Shown: piece after piece, positions 37,631-46,697 of the stretch | Position numbering within the stretch: position 1 is the stretch's first letter | Layout of the letters: each line of letters begins with the position of its first letter | Assembly: GCF_003129465.1 (NCBI RefSeq) | Contig: NZ_QFFF01000001.1 | Location: forward strand, 2,093,501-2,157,500 | DNA length: 64,000 nucleotides | Direction: 5' to 3' | From: Sphingosinicella humi | Lineage (GTDB): Bacteria; Pseudomonadota; Alphaproteobacteria; Sphingomonadales; Sphingomonadaceae | Program-made: the position numbers and the translations under genes | Notes under the pieces: model-generated | What the model saw: only the letters and a program-made list of their open reading frames with translations | Databases searched by the model: none | Told to the model about the DNA's origin: nothing

Positions 37631-38068
37631 ATGCTGAGCTTCAAAGGTTGGTGCCGGGCGGCGATGGCTGTCGGCGCGCTCACCTTGGCGACGGCGCCGG
37701 GGCTCGGCGAACAGGTTGGAAGGCTGACCGCGCTGACGAAGCTGGAGCACGGCCTCTGGCAACTGCGCAACCTCGACACCGGCCAGCGCCTGCCCCCGAT
37801 CTGCGTGGCCGATCCGGCCATTCTCATGCAGCTCCAGCACCGCAACTCGCCCTGCTCGCGGCTCGTCATCTCCAGCAACGCCGAGAGCGCGACGGTCCAT
37901 TACACCTGCCCGGCGAGCGGCTTCGGCCGCACGTCGCTCAGGGTCGAAACGCCGCGCCTGGCGCAGATCGACACCCAGGGGATTTCCGACAACGCGCCCT
38001 TCGCCTATCGGGTGGAGGCGCGGCGGATCGGCCCGTGCCCGGCGGGCCGCGACAGGGCCGGCCGTTAA
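37631..38068 (+). CDS. secreted protein, DUF3617-like
   Basis: Encodes 145 residues. An N-terminal signal peptide (about 1-26, ending near GLGEQ) is followed by a small domain with four cysteines (ICVADP, SPCSRL, HYTCPASGFGR, RIGPCP). The tryptophan motif EHGLWQLRNLD and the phrase IDTQGISDNAPFAYRVEARR fit the DUF3617 family of periplasmic proteins abundant in sphingomonads; no function is established. Just upstream is an AT-rich stretch with TTAACC and TAATAT (37540-37556) that may hold the promoter. Confidence 0.7.
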   Translation: MLSFKGWCRAAMAVGALTLATAPGLGEQVGRLTALTKLEHGLWQLRNLDTGQRLPPICVADPAILMQLQHRNSPCSRLVISSNAESATVHYTCPASGFGRTSLRVETPRLAQIDTQGISDNAPFAYRVEARRIGPCPAGRDRAGR

Positions 38069-38091
38069 CACTCCGTTTACCATGGGCCTGG

Positions 38092-38188
38092 TATAAGGCG
38101 GGACCGTGCCGAGTTGGGCACGCTTTCCTCCCTAGCAGGCTTAACAGCCTAAACTGGGCCGCCTTCACCGGGCGGCCCGCTTCTTTTT
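38092..38188 (+). ncRNA. candidate small RNA or attenuator leader before queC
   Basis: A -10-like TATAAG (38092-38097) is followed by three stem-loops: GTGCC/GGCAC (38106-38121), AGGC-ttaaca-GCCT (38137-38150) and a strong terminator GGGCCGCC/GGCGGCCC with TTTTT (38156-38188). This would give a transcript of about 85 bases ending 45 bases before queC. It could be an independent small RNA, a riboswitch-like attenuator for queC-queE, or simply the 3' end of the upstream gene. No match to a known preQ1 riboswitch was seen. Confidence 0.4.
38156..38188 (+). terminator. rho-independent terminator
   Basis: GGGCCGCC and GGCGGCCC pair across a seven-base loop and are followed by GCTTCTTTTTG. It lies between the DUF3617-like gene and queC. 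Confidence 0.8.
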
Positions 38189-38233
38189 GCCGCCTTGCGC
38201 CCTTGCCGCCGCGATCCTAGATCGCCGGTTCCC

Positions 38234-38926
38234 ATGATCGACAGCAGCCCTCTTGCCGTCGTCCTGCTTTCGGGCGGGCTCGACTCCATGGTCACCGCCG
38301 CCATTGCGCGCGAGCGTGGCTTCCGCCTGCTGGCGCTCACCGTCGATTACAACCAGCGTCACCGGATCGAGATCGACGCGGCGCGCCGCATTGCCGGGGA
38401 GCTCGGCGCCGAACGCCATATCGTCCTGCCGCTGGATCTGACCGGGTTCGGCGGCTCGGCGCTCACCGCCGACATCGACGTGCCCAAGGGCGGCGTCGAG
38501 GAAGGCGCCATTCCGATCACCTATGTGCCGGCGCGCAACACCATCTTCCTGTCGCTGTCGCTCGGCTGGGCCGAGGCGGCGGGGGCGCGCGACCTGTTCA
38601 TCGGCGTCAACGCGCTCGATTATTCGGGCTATCCGGATTGCCGGCCGGAGTTCGTCGAGGCGTTCGAGCGGATGGCGAACCTCGCCACCCGCGCCGGGGT
38701 GGAAGGCGACCGCTTCACCGTCCACACGCCGCTCCTCGACATGAGCAAGGCCGACATCGCCGCCGAAGCGGCGCGGCTGGGGCTCGACGCCGGCCTCAGT
38801 TGGACCTGCTACGATCCGACCCCTGCCGGCGAGCATTGCGGCCTGTGCGACGCCTGTCGCCTGCGCGCCAAGGGCTTCGTGGAGGCGGGCCTCACCGATC
38901 CGACCCGCTACGCCGTCCGGCCATGA
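38234..38926 (+). CDS. queC: 7-cyano-7-deazaguanine synthase
   Basis: Encodes 230 residues of QueC, which turns 7-carboxy-7-deazaguanine into preQ0 for queuosine in tRNA. The ATP-binding loop [15 protein letters not shown], the mid region [18 protein letters not shown] and the C-terminal zinc-site cysteines ([19 protein letters not shown]) are all present. Start at 38234 ([15 protein letters not shown]) is chosen over an upstream in-frame alternative because it gives the family's N-terminus. The stop overlaps queE (ATGA). Confidence 0.97.
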   Translation: MIDSSPLAVVLLSGGLDSMVTAAIARERGFRLLALTVDYNQRHRIEIDAARRIAGELGAERHIVLPLDLTGFGGSALTADIDVPKGGVEEGAIPITYVPARNTIFLSLSLGWAEAAGARDLFIGVNALDYSGYPDCRPEFVEAFERMANLATRAGVEGDRFTVHTPLLDMSKADIAAEAARLGLDAGLSWTCYDPTPAGEHCGLCDACRLRAKGFVEAGLTDPTRYAVRP

Positions 38927-39549
38927 GCTACGCGGTCAAGGAAATCTTCCTCACCCTCCAGGGCGAGGGCATGCAGGCGGGGCGGCGCGCGGTGTTCCTG
39001 CGCTTTTCCGGCTGCAACCTGTGGACCGGCCGCGAGCGGGACCGCGCCACCGCCGACTGCACCTTCTGCGACACGGATTTCGTCGGCATGGATGGCGAGA
39101 ATGGCGGCCGCTACGAAGCCGAGGCGCTGGCGGCGAAGGTGGAGGAATTGTGGGGCGAGGGCGAGCGGCCGCTCGTCGTCATCACCGGCGGCGAGCCGCT
39201 GCTCCAGCTCGACACCGAGCTGATCGAAGCGCTCCACGCGCGGGGCTTCGAGATCGCGGTCGAGACCAACGGCACGATAGCGGCGCCGCCGGGGCTCGAC
39301 TGGATCTGCGTCAGCCCCAAGGGATCGACCAAGATCGTCCAGCGCGCCGGCAACGAGCTGAAGCTCGTCTGGCCGCAGCCGGAGATCGATCCCGCGGAGC
39401 TGTCAGGCTGGGCGTTCGACCATTTCCTGATCCAGCCGATGGACTGCGCCGATGCGGCCGGCGCCCGGGCGGCGGCGATCGAGTTCGTGATGCGCCACCC
39501 GCGCTGGCGGCTCAGCCTCCAGACGCACAAGCTGCTGGGATTGCCTTAG
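38923..39549 (+). CDS. queE: 7-carboxy-7-deazaguanine synthase
   Basis: Encodes 208 residues of the radical SAM enzyme QueE, which makes the 7-deazaguanine core from carboxytetrahydropterin. The cluster motif is the QueE-specific C-x14-C-x2-C, starting [13 protein letters not shown] and ending DCTFC, found in one branch of the family, followed by [11 protein letters not shown]. Translation is coupled to queC through a four-base overlap. The remaining steps (folE, queD) are not in the window. Confidence 0.95.
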   Translation: MSYAVKEIFLTLQGEGMQAGRRAVFLRFSGCNLWTGRERDRATADCTFCDTDFVGMDGENGGRYEAEALAAKVEELWGEGERPLVVITGGEPLLQLDTELIEALHARGFEIAVETNGTIAAPPGLDWICVSPKGSTKIVQRAGNELKLVWPQPEIDPAELSGWAFDHFLIQPMDCADAAGARAAAIEFVMRHPRWRLSLQTHKLLGLP

Positions 39550-39578
39550 GGGGGCTACTGCATCATCCCCTCTATCTT

Positions 39579-39687
39579 CGTCATCCCGGCGTAAGCCGGG
39601 ATCCAAGGACATGAGGGTATGATCTGAGGTCTCGGCCTCGTTCGTGGAATTTCGTGTTCTTGGGTCCCGGCTTTCGCCGGGATGACG
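39579..39687. repeat. family A REPIN-like repeat
   Basis: Arms CGTCATCCCGGCGTAAGCCG... and ...GGCTTTCGCCGGGATGACG lie between the convergent queE and a secreted-protein gene; an extra half arm (GCGCCGGGATGACGAG) follows at 39691-39706. Confidence 0.87.
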
Positions 39688-39711
39688 AGGGCGCCGGGAT
39701 GACGAGCGCGG

Positions 39712-40389
39712 TTATTGCGCGGCGAGCTTGGTCGCGCATTTCTCCTTCAGCCGGTCGCGCTTCCAGCAGCTCTTGTCCAGCGGGGGGAGGGTCGGCATGG
39801 CGATGAGATAGGGGTTGTAGTCGGCGACGCGGTCGTAGACCGGCGTGAGGCTGGCCCGCAGCTCGCGCATCCGCTGCTGGGCGGTGGCGAAGAGCTGGCC
39901 CTTGGGCGCGGCGAGGGCGCTGCGGGCGATGTCCGCGGCGACCTGGCAGAAGCCGTACTGCGCCTGCAGGGTCGAGAAATTATTGTAGGTGCTGGTCGTA
40001 TAGTCGTCGAAGCGCTTCTGGCCTTCCTTGCCGTGCGCCCGCTTGAAGTAAGCGTTGAGCGTCTTGTAAGCCTCGCCCAGCTCTTCGGAATGGTGGGCCA
40101 GGATGCCGTTATAATTGTCGACGGCGCGCAGATAGGGCGAGAACTGGCATTGCAGCGCGGCGACGTTGAGCCCGGCGCGCAGGTTCCAGAGCAGGTGGGC
40201 GCGATATTCCTCCGGCGTGGCGCCGGGGATGGGCAGGCCGACCAGCGGATCGCTGCCCTGGACCGGGCCGCTCGCGAAGCCGGGATCGGTGATGAACATC
40301 TGAGCGGCGGCCGCCTGGGGCAGGGCAAGGGCTCCCGCCGCCGCCACGAGACCCAATTTGCGGGCCAGCTTCTTCAGTCTCTTGTGCAT
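39712..40389 (-). CDS. secreted protein of unknown function
   Basis: Encodes 225 residues. A signal peptide with a twin-lysine start (MHKRLKKLARKLGLVAAAGA, cleavage near AAAAQ) precedes a helical, moderately basic domain with three cysteines (ALQCQFSPYL, YGFCQVAADI, KSCWKRDRLKEKCATK). I do not recognise the family, although similar proteins occur in sphingomonads. It is convergent to queE, and its promoter must lie in 40390-40530. No enzymatic motif is visible. Confidence 0.75.
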   Translation of the reverse strand: MHKRLKKLARKLGLVAAAGALALPQAAAAQMFITDPGFASGPVQGSDPLVGLPIPGATPEEYRAHLLWNLRAGLNVAALQCQFSPYLRAVDNYNGILAHHSEELGEAYKTLNAYFKRAHGKEGQKRFDDYTTSTYNNFSTLQAQYGFCQVAADIARSALAAPKGQLFATAQQRMRELRASLTPVYDRVADYNPYLIAMPTLPPLDKSCWKRDRLKEKCATKLAAQ

Positions 40390-40523
40390 GACACCCCTCC
40401 GGCCGCATCCTGTATCGGCGCTTCGCCTGACTCTATGCTTAACGCGGATGCCGCCGCAATCCAATTTCGCTTTGTTTTTCTGTCGTTTTCCGGAACGGTC
40501 AGCCGCCAAGCCTCCGCAATGGC

Positions 40524-40556
40524 TAAAGAAAAGGCCGCCCGGAGCCCGGACGGCCT
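40524..40556 (-). terminator. rho-independent terminator of the Met/Asn-rich lipoprotein gene
   Basis: On the minus strand GGCCGTCCGG-GCTC-CGGGCGGCC forms a ten-pair stem followed by TTTTCTTT. It starts about 27 bases after the stop of the lipoprotein gene. Confidence 0.8.
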
Positions 40557-40582
40557 CTTCAGACGAATGACGTCTCGGAAAA

Positions 40583-40879
40583 TTACATTCCGTTGGTCAT
40601 GTTGGCGTCGGTCGCGTTCATGTCGGTCGTCATGTTGGCGTCCATCATGTTGGCGTCCATCGTCATGTTGGCGTCCATCGCCATGTTGGCGTCTTCGCCC
40701 ATGGCGCCGTCGACGGCCGTGACGTCGTTGGTCGTGCCGTCCATCATCGTGTCGGTCGTGCCCATGTCGACGGTCATGTTGTTGACCTCAGTGTCGGCGC
40801 CGCTGTCGCAAGCGACGACGAGGAGGGCCGCACCAGCGACCATCGACGAGGTCATTACGGTCTTGAGAAGGTCACGCAT
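40583..40879 (-). CDS. small lipoprotein with Asp-Ala-Asn-Met repeats
   Basis: Encodes 98 residues. The N-terminus is a lipoprotein signal (MRDLLKTVMTSSMVAGAALL, lipobox LVVAC). The mature part is low complexity, rich in Met, Asn, Asp and Thr, with DANM/DANMT units repeated about six times near the C-terminus. It is acidic and lacks other cysteines. Methionine- and aspartate-rich stretches suggest metal binding (for example copper or silver), but this is only inference. It has its own terminator and is separated from lipB by another. Confidence 0.75.
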   Translation of the reverse strand: MRDLLKTVMTSSMVAGAALLVVACDSGADTEVNNMTVDMGTTDTMMDGTTNDVTAVDGAMGEDANMAMDANMTMDANMMDANMTTDMNATDANMTNGM

Positions 40880-40952
40880 TTAGAAACTCCCTAGATTGAC
40901 GATTTGGTCGGGGTGGCCCCTTTTTTTGCCAAACCGGTTTGCACATTAGTCG

Positions 40953-40978
40953 GAAAAAGAAGGGCTCTCAACCCTTCT
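40953..40978 (-). terminator. rho-independent terminator of lipB
   Basis: On the minus strand AGAAGGG-TTGAGA-GCCCTTCT is followed by TTTTCC. The hairpin contains the lipB stop codon itself, a compact arrangement. Confidence 0.75.
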
Positions 40979-41627
40979 CGGTTGCCCCCTCGAGAGCGAA
41001 CAGAAAATCGTCGAGCCCCTGTTTCAGTGCCAAGTCGAAACGCGTCTGCCCGTTAGACACCCCCATTTCGCCGAGGCTGGTCACTGGGAACTCGGCAATA
41101 CCGCATGGCACTATGCCTGAGAAGTGGGAAAGTTCCGGAGCCACATTGATCGAAAAGCCGTGCAGGGTGACCCAGCGGCGAACGCGGACGCCGATCGCGC
41201 CGATCTTCGCTTCGGTCCCGTTATGGGCCACCCAGATGCCGATCCGGCCGGGCGCGCGGAAGGCTTCGACGCCCAGCTCCGCCAGCGCCGCGATCAGCCA
41301 GCCCTCCAGCGAATGGACGAAACGGCGGACGTCCCGGCCGCGCCGGGCGAGGTCGATCATGACGTAGCCGACCCGCTGCCCGGGCCCGTGATAGGTGTAG
41401 CGGCCGCCGCGCCCCGCATCGTAGACCGGAAAGCCCTGGGGGTTGAACAGCTCGGCCGGATCGGCGCTGGTGCCGGCGGTGTAGAGCGGCGGGTGCTCGA
41501 GCAGCCAGACGAGCTCAGGCGCCTCGCCTTTCCGGATCGCCTCGGCCCGCGCTTCCATCGCCGCCAGCGCCTCGGGATAGGGGGTCAGGCCGGGCGTGAC
41601 CTGCCATTCGATCTGAGTTTCGGTCAT
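40968..41627 (-). CDS. lipB: octanoyl-ACP:protein octanoyltransferase
   Basis: Encodes 219 residues of LipB, which moves octanoyl groups from acyl carrier protein to lipoyl domains of 2-oxoacid dehydrogenases. The signature [20 protein letters not shown] and the catalytic lysine (AKIGAIGVR) and cysteine ([14 protein letters not shown]) are present. Start at 41627 ([20 protein letters not shown]) gives the usual length; longer upstream frames overlap the divergent gene. The product's partner LipA is not in the window. Confidence 0.96.
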   Translation of the reverse strand: MTETQIEWQVTPGLTPYPEALAAMEARAEAIRKGEAPELVWLLEHPPLYTAGTSADPAELFNPQGFPVYDAGRGGRYTYHGPGQRVGYVMIDLARRGRDVRRFVHSLEGWLIAALAELGVEAFRAPGRIGIWVAHNGTEAKIGAIGVRVRRWVTLHGFSINVAPELSHFSGIVPCGIAEFPVTSLGEMGVSNGQTRFDLALKQGLDDFLFALEGATEKG

Positions 41628-41726
41628 GGCGGCTCTTTTGGCCAGCCGCGCCTCAGGTTCAAGCCTTCCTTGCCAGCTTCGCCCGGCGCCGGTTATGCGG
41701 GCTTCGCGAAAAGGAAGAGGCACCGC

Positions 41727-42467
41727 ATGAAATTCTCCTACAGCGCCGTGTGGAACGACACCGCCCGCATGTTCGGCGGCAACGCGTCGCTGCTGCTGGC
41801 GATCGCCGGCTGCTTCTTCTTCCTGCCGGCGCTGCTGGTCGGCTACCTGCTGCCCCAGCCGCAGCAAGCGACCACGCTCGAGGGGATGATCGTCGAACTG
41901 TCCGCCTATCTGGTGGCCAACGGGCATTGGCTGCTGCTGGCGAACGTCGTCAACATGATCGGCGCCATCGCCATATATCTGCTGCTGTTCAACTCGCGCG
42001 GGCACACGGTGGGCGGCGCGATCGCCGGTTCCGTGCCCATCCTCCTGCCCTATCTCCTCCTCTCGATCCTCAGCAGCTTCTTCATCGGCGTCGGCCTGAT
42101 GCTGTTCATCCTGCCGGGTCTCTATCTGCTCGGGCGGCTGGGCATCTCCGGCGCGGTGATGGTGGCGGAGGATCTGCGCAACCCGTTAGCCGCCATCGCC
42201 CGGACCTGGGGCTGGACCAAGGGGCGCGGCTGGTCCGTCGCCGGTCTCATCATCCTCGTCGCCGTCACCGGCATCGTGCTGATCTTCGTCGTCGGCGCGG
42301 TGCTCGGCTCCGTCATCCTGCTCTCGCTGGGCCGCGAAGGCGTGGGCGCGCTGATCCTGCTCATCCTCGACTCGGCGATGAGCGCCGCCTTCTCGACGGT
42401 GATGCTCGTGCTGATGGCCGCCATCTACCGGGCGCTCGCGGCTCCGGGAGAGACGAGCGGGACCTGA
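41727..42467 (+). CDS. multi-pass membrane protein (GDPD membrane-domain or YciC-like)
   Basis: Encodes 246 residues with about six hydrophobic segments. Short loops and the motif [20 protein letters not shown] after the fourth segment resemble the membrane domains of the glycerophosphoryl diester phosphodiesterase/DUF975/YciC group; the enzyme part itself is absent. The ATG at 41727 has GGAAGAGG upstream. Its last 43 bases overlap the convergent acetyltransferase gene, an unusually long tail-to-tail overlap. Function unknown. Confidence 0.75.
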   Translation: MKFSYSAVWNDTARMFGGNASLLLAIAGCFFFLPALLVGYLLPQPQQATTLEGMIVELSAYLVANGHWLLLANVVNMIGAIAIYLLLFNSRGHTVGGAIAGSVPILLPYLLLSILSSFFIGVGLMLFILPGLYLLGRLGISGAVMVAEDLRNPLAAIARTWGWTKGRGWSVAGLIILVAVTGIVLIFVVGAVLGSVILLSLGREGVGALILLILDSAMSAAFSTVMLVLMAAIYRALAAPGETSGT

Positions 42468-43018
42468 GGGGCCGCGTCGGGCGGCAGCAGCCCCGCCAGC
42501 CGGGGATCGGGAAAGCTCTCGAACGCCCGCCTGTAGGCGGTGAAGCCCGCCTTGAGATAGGCCGGCAGCGCCGCCGGATGATCGAGCGTGCAGGTGTTGA
42601 CCCGCACCCGCTCCACGCCCTTGCGCCAGGCGAGCGCCAAGGTCTGGGCGAACAGCCAGTCGCCATGGCCCTTGCCCGCGAGCTCCGGCACCAGGCCGAG
42701 AAAGGCGATTAGGCACTCGCCCCTGGTGCGGAAGTCGAGCTCGATGAACCCGACTTCCACCCCCGACCTGTCGACGACGGCGTGGACTTCCCCAAGGCTC
42801 GCCTTCAGCGCCGCATCGTCCATGACAAGGCGCGAGAACCAGAGCCACCGCCCGCCGACGCGCCGGAACAGCTCGCGATATTGAGCGGGCTGGATGCCGG
42901 GCCACGTTTTCAGCCGCAGCGGAGAGAGGGGCAGGGGCTTCGGCGTCGGTCGCGCGGTCATCTCGAGATAGGTGACGACCGCGCCGACATGGCCCTCGGG
43001 GACGGGCGTGAGAGTCAT
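42425..43018 (-). CDS. GNAT-family acetyltransferase
   Basis: Encodes 197 residues of an N-acetyltransferase fold. The acetyl-CoA-binding core is FLGLVPELAGKGHGDWLFAQ (motif A, Q/R-x-x-G-x-G/A-like), followed by VRVNTCTLDHPAALPAYLKA, which is the motif B region typical of GNATs. The N-terminal third (EGHVGAVVTYLEMTARPTPK, PGIQPAQYRELFRRVGGRWL) is a longer version seen in alphaproteobacterial members. Acceptor unknown. The gene's 3' end overlaps the convergent membrane-protein gene by 43 bases. Confidence 0.85.
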   Translation of the reverse strand: MTLTPVPEGHVGAVVTYLEMTARPTPKPLPLSPLRLKTWPGIQPAQYRELFRRVGGRWLWFSRLVMDDAALKASLGEVHAVVDRSGVEVGFIELDFRTRGECLIAFLGLVPELAGKGHGDWLFAQTLALAWRKGVERVRVNTCTLDHPAALPAYLKAGFTAYRRAFESFPDPRLAGLLPPDAAPQVPLVSPGAASAR

Positions 43019-43020
43019 CT

Positions 43021-43192
43021 GACCCTCCCCGTCGTGAAGCGATGGGGAGGGGGACCATGTGTAGCATGGTGGAGGGGTGGCTGCCGTGTGACCCGGAAGT
43101 TCGCGCGCGATCCCTCGATGCTTGCGCCTTCTACCCCTCCACCAGCTTTCAGCTGGTCCCCCTCCCCACGAGCTTCGCTCGCAGGGAGGATG
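43021..43192. repeat. family D inverted repeat
   Basis: Arms related to GAGGGGGACCATGTGTAGCA and its inverse CCAGCTTTCAGCTGGTCCCC, with flanking CCTCCCC/GGGGAGG blocks, make a bipartite palindrome of about 170 bases. The same family occurs at 50116-50279 and 55602-55751. Confidence 0.75.
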
Positions 43193-43202
43193 GGGAGGAA
43201 AT

Positions 43203-44090
43203 TCATCCCCATGTCGCCACCGGGGGGAGGCTCATCAGGATCGCGTCGACGTTGCCGCCGGTCTTGAGCCCGAACAGCGTGCCGCGATCGTAGACGAGGT
43301 TGAACTCGGCGTAGCGCCCCCGCCATTCGAGCTGCCGCGCCCGATCCTGGTCGGTGAAGGGCGTCTCCATCCGCCGCCGCACGAGCCTGGGGAATATGTC
43401 GAGGAACGCCTCGCCCACGTCGCGGGTGAAGGCGAAGTTGGCGTCGAACGTCGCCCCCTGGCCCGGCGCCGCGCATTCCAGATGATCGTAGAAGATGCCG
43501 CCGACGCCGCGATGCATGTCGCGATGGGGGATGAAGAAATAATCCTCCGCCCATTTCGAGAAGCGCGGATAGTAGGTGGGATCGTGGGCCGCGCAGGCCG
43601 CCCTCAGGCGGGCGTGGAAGTCCGCCGTATCCTCCTCATAGGGAATGGGCGGGTTGAGGTCGGCGCCGCCACCGAACCAGCGTTTGGTCGTGCAGAGGAA
43701 GCGGGTGTTCATATGGACCGCGGGCACGTGCGGATTGGCCATGTGGGCGACGAGGCTGATCCCGGTGGCGAAAAAGCGGGGATCCTCGCCGGCGCCGTGG
43801 ATCGTCTTGGCGAACTCGGGATTGAAGGTGCCGCCGACGGTCGAGACGTTGACGCCCACCTTTTCGAAAATCCGGCCCTTCATGAGGCCGCGGACTCCGC
43901 CGCCGCCAGGCGAGCCATCCTCATCCTGTCGATCCCAGGCCGTGTATTCGAAGCGCGAGTCGCTTCCCGCCTCCCGCTCGATCGCTTCGAACTCCGCGCA
44001 GATGCGGTCGCGGAGCGACTCGAACCAGTCGCGCGCGGCCTGCTGCTCCTCATCCAGTTCCAGAGCTTCCAATTCCATCATCGCGGCCAT
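43203..44090 (-). CDS. hemF: aerobic coproporphyrinogen III oxidase
   Basis: Encodes 295 residues of HemF, which uses oxygen to make protoporphyrinogen IX in haem synthesis. Typical blocks include GGGGVRGLMKGRIFEKVGVN, VHMNTRFLCTTKRWFGGGAD, HRGVGGIFYDHLE and NLVYDRGTLFGLKTGGNVDA. The start (MAAMMELEALELDEEQQAA) overlaps the end of trmL by 13 bases. Presence of the oxygen-dependent enzyme fits an aerobic organism with the bc1 complex encoded 1 kb away. Confidence 0.97.
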   Translation of the reverse strand: MAAMMELEALELDEEQQAARDWFESLRDRICAEFEAIEREAGSDSRFEYTAWDRQDEDGSPGGGGVRGLMKGRIFEKVGVNVSTVGGTFNPEFAKTIHGAGEDPRFFATGISLVAHMANPHVPAVHMNTRFLCTTKRWFGGGADLNPPIPYEEDTADFHARLRAACAAHDPTYYPRFSKWAEDYFFIPHRDMHRGVGGIFYDHLECAAPGQGATFDANFAFTRDVGEAFLDIFPRLVRRRMETPFTDQDRARQLEWRGRYAEFNLVYDRGTLFGLKTGGNVDAILMSLPPVATWG

Positions 44091-44539
44091 CCGTTCGTCT
44101 GCCTCAGTGCTTCGGCCAGTCCGATGCCCGCGGCCACCGCGATATTCAAGGACCGGGTGCCGGGCGCCTGGGGGATGCGGATGCGGGACGCGGCGCGCTC
44201 ATGCACCGCCGGCGGCACGCCCGCGCTTTCGGAACCGAGCAGCAGAATGTCGTCCGGCTCGAACCGTTCCCCCGGCAGCGGGGTGCCGCCGGCCGTGGTC
44301 AGCAGCATCAGGCGCCCGCCCAGCTGCGCCTCGAAGGCCTCCCAGCTCGCGTGTCGCGTCACATTGGCGATCTCGGCATAATCCATGCCCGCCCGCCGGA
44401 GCGCGCGGTCGCCCCAGGGAAAGCCGCAAGGCTCGATGATGTCCACGGCCACGCCGAGGCAGGCGGCGAGCCGCAATATCGTCCCGACATTGCCCGCCTG
44501 GTCCGGCTGATAAAGCGCGATCCGCATGCGTTCGTTCAT
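44078..44539 (-). CDS. trmL: tRNA (cytidine/uridine-2'-O-)-methyltransferase, SpoU family
   Basis: Encodes 153 residues (149 if the ATG at 44527 is used). The three SPOUT motifs are visible: QPDQAGNVGTILRLAACLGV, LLLGSESAGVPP and IPQAPGTRSLNIAVAAGIGL, which form the knotted SAM site. The short size without an RNA-binding extension is that of TrmL, which methylates the wobble ribose of leucine tRNAs. Translation may be coupled to hemF because the genes overlap by 13 bases. Confidence 0.93.
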   Translation of the reverse strand: MNERMRIALYQPDQAGNVGTILRLAACLGVAVDIIEPCGFPWGDRALRRAGMDYAEIANVTRHASWEAFEAQLGGRLMLLTTAGGTPLPGERFEPDDILLLGSESAGVPPAVHERAASRIRIPQAPGTRSLNIAVAAGIGLAEALRQTNGWPR

Positions 44540-44793
44540 TGCGTGGAGCGCACCGCCGAAGCAATCCGGTTTGGTCGCGGAGCGGTTCTTCGATGCCTTC
44601 GCTATTGAGCGCGATGCCGCCGTTCCATCGCCAGGGCAAAATGGCTGTTGGCAAATCGCGTTCGTCGCGGCTATCAGGCGCCAAGCCGCTGAATGGGGGA
44701 ACCTTCGCGGCGCAAGCGTGAAATCGCCCCGCCAGCGTCTCCGGCCCGGGGTGACTTTTCGCACATCCGGTACGAATCGCTTAAAGGACAGGC
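44540..44793. other. divergent spacer between trmL and petA
   Basis: About 250 bases with no gene. It should contain the promoters of trmL-hemF and petABC. No strong hexamers or terminator were found; a purine-rich AAAGGACAGG (44783-44792) serves as the petA ribosome binding site. Confidence 0.5.
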
Positions 44794-45375
44794 ATGGCGA
44801 CGGCTCAACATACCGATGACTCGGGCGCGGTTTCGGGCACTCCTCGGGAAGAGGAGGGTGTCCGCCGCCGCGACTTCATCAACATCGCGGCGGTGAGCTT
44901 CGCCGGCGTCGGCGGCGTCGCGGTGCTCTATCCGCTCATCAACCAGATGAATCCGTCCGCCGACGTGCTGGCGCTGTCCTCGGTCGAGGTCGATGTTTCG
45001 GCGATCGAGCCGGGCCAGGCGATCAAGACGATCTTTCGCAAGCAGCCCTTGTTCGTGCGCCATCTGACGCCGCAGGAAATCCAGGAGGCCAACGCCGTGC
45101 CGCTCGGCGATCTGCGCGACCCGCAGACGCTCGCCGAGCGCACCAAGGAAGGCAAGCCGCAATGGCTCGTCACGATGGGCGTGTGCACCCATTTGGGCTG
45201 CGTGCCGCTGGGCGCCGCCGAGGGCGAGAATAAGGGCGAGTATGGCGGCTATTTCTGCCCCTGCCACGGCTCGCACTACGACACCGCCGCGCGCATTCGC
45301 AAAGGCCCGGCGCCGCTCAATCTCGAGGTGCCGGAATATGCGTTCACGTCCGACACCGTGATCCAAGTCGGTTGA
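44794..45375 (+). CDS. petA: ubiquinol-cytochrome c reductase Rieske iron-sulfur subunit
   Basis: Encodes 193 residues. A twin-arginine type N-terminus ([20 protein letters not shown]) becomes the membrane anchor, and the periplasmic domain carries the [2Fe-2S] ligands in [11 protein letters not shown] and CPCHGSHYD. It passes electrons from ubiquinol to cytochrome c1 in the bc1 complex. First gene of petABC, 11 bases before petB. Confidence 0.97.
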   Translation: MATAQHTDDSGAVSGTPREEEGVRRRDFINIAAVSFAGVGGVAVLYPLINQMNPSADVLALSSVEVDVSAIEPGQAIKTIFRKQPLFVRHLTPQEIQEANAVPLGDLRDPQTLAERTKEGKPQWLVTMGVCTHLGCVPLGAAEGENKGEYGGYFCPCHGSHYDTAARIRKGPAPLNLEVPEYAFTSDTVIQVG

Positions 45376-45386
45376 GGTAAGAAAAG

Positions 45387-46682
45387 ATGAGCTTTCCCTG
45401 GGCGGACGAATATCGGCCGAATAACGGCTTCATGCGGTGGATGGACGAGCGGCTGCCGCTCCCCCGTTTGGTCTGGAACTCGGTCGGCGGCGGCTATCCG
45501 GTGCCGCGCAACCTCAATCATTTCTGGAATTTCGGCGTCCTCGCGGGCATCGCGCTGACCATCCAGATCGTCACCGGCATCATCCTGGCGATGCATTATG
45601 CGCCGACCGCGGGCGGAGCGTTCGAGTCGGTCGAGCACATCATGCGCAACGTCAACCAGGGTTGGCTGCTGCGCTACGCCCATGCCAACGGCGCATCCTT
45701 CTTCTTCATCGTCACCTACATCCACATCTTCCGCGGCCTCTATTACGGCTCCTACAAGGCGCCGCGCGAGATGGTGTGGCTGCTCGGCCTCGTCATCTTC
45801 CTGCTGATGATGGCGACCGCCTTCATGGGCTATGTGCTTCCCTGGGGGCAGATGAGCTATTGGGGCGCGCAGGTCATCACCGGCCTGTTCGCGGCCATTC
45901 CGGTCGTCGGCGAGCCGATCCAGCAGTGGCTGCTCGGCGGCTTCGCGCCCGACCAGGCGTCGCTCAACCGCTTCTTCTCGCTCCACTATCTGCTGCCGTT
46001 CGTGATCGCCGGCGTGGTCGTCCTGCACATCTGGGCGCTGCATATTCCGGGTTCGGGCAACCCCACCGGCGTCGACGTCAAGTCGCCGCAGGATACGATC
46101 CCGTTCCATCCCTATTACACGGCCAAGGACGGCTTCGGGGTCGGCCTGTTCCTGATCGCGCTCGCGCTGGTCCTGTTCTTCGCGCCGAACTTCCTCGGCC
46201 ACGCCGACAACTATATCCCGGCCAACCCGCTCTCGACGCCGGCGCATATCGTGCCCGAATGGTATTTCTGGCCGTTCTACGCGATCCTGCGCGCCTTCAC
46301 CGTCGACTTCATCCTGCCGGCGAAGCTGTGGGGCGTGATCGCGATGTTCGCCTCGATCATCATCCTCTTCTTCCTGCCCTGGCTGGACCGCTCGCCGGTG
46401 CGCTCGGGCAGCTACCGGCCGCTGTTCAGGATGTTCTTCATCATCCTGTGCGTCGACGTGCTGATCCTCGGCTGGTGCGGCGGCCTGCCCGCCGAAGAGC
46501 CCTTCGTGATGATCAGCCAGGCGGCGACCATCTACTATTTCGCGCACTTCCTCATCATTCTCCCGATCGTCTCGGCGATCGAGAAGCCACTGCCGCTGCC
46601 CAATTCGATTTCGGAAAGCGTGCTGCACGGCGAGAAGGCGGAAGCGGCGCCGGTGGGCGTCCAGCCGGCACCGGCTGAATAA
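45387..46682 (+). CDS. petB: cytochrome b subunit of the bc1 complex
   Basis: Encodes 431 residues with about nine membrane segments (N- and C-terminal parts fused, as in alphaproteobacteria). The Qo-site motif [13 protein letters not shown] and the haem-binding histidine regions ([37 protein letters not shown]) are intact. It houses hemes bL and bH and oxidises ubiquinol in the inner membrane. It lies between petA and petC in one operon. The C-terminal tail ([15 protein letters not shown]) is low complexity. Confidence 0.98.
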   Translation: MSFPWADEYRPNNGFMRWMDERLPLPRLVWNSVGGGYPVPRNLNHFWNFGVLAGIALTIQIVTGIILAMHYAPTAGGAFESVEHIMRNVNQGWLLRYAHANGASFFFIVTYIHIFRGLYYGSYKAPREMVWLLGLVIFLLMMATAFMGYVLPWGQMSYWGAQVITGLFAAIPVVGEPIQQWLLGGFAPDQASLNRFFSLHYLLPFVIAGVVVLHIWALHIPGSGNPTGVDVKSPQDTIPFHPYYTAKDGFGVGLFLIALALVLFFAPNFLGHADNYIPANPLSTPAHIVPEWYFWPFYAILRAFTVDFILPAKLWGVIAMFASIIILFFLPWLDRSPVRSGSYRPLFRMFFIILCVDVLILGWCGGLPAEEPFVMISQAATIYYFAHFLIILPIVSAIEKPLPLPNSISESVLHGEKAEAAPVGVQPAPAE

Positions 46683-46697
46683 GGGGTACGACAGGTC

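Noticed and set aside
38092-38233. preQ1 riboswitch upstream of queC
   Set aside because: The known preQ1-I aptamer pattern and its CUAA-type tail are not found; it is reported only as a candidate leader or small RNA.
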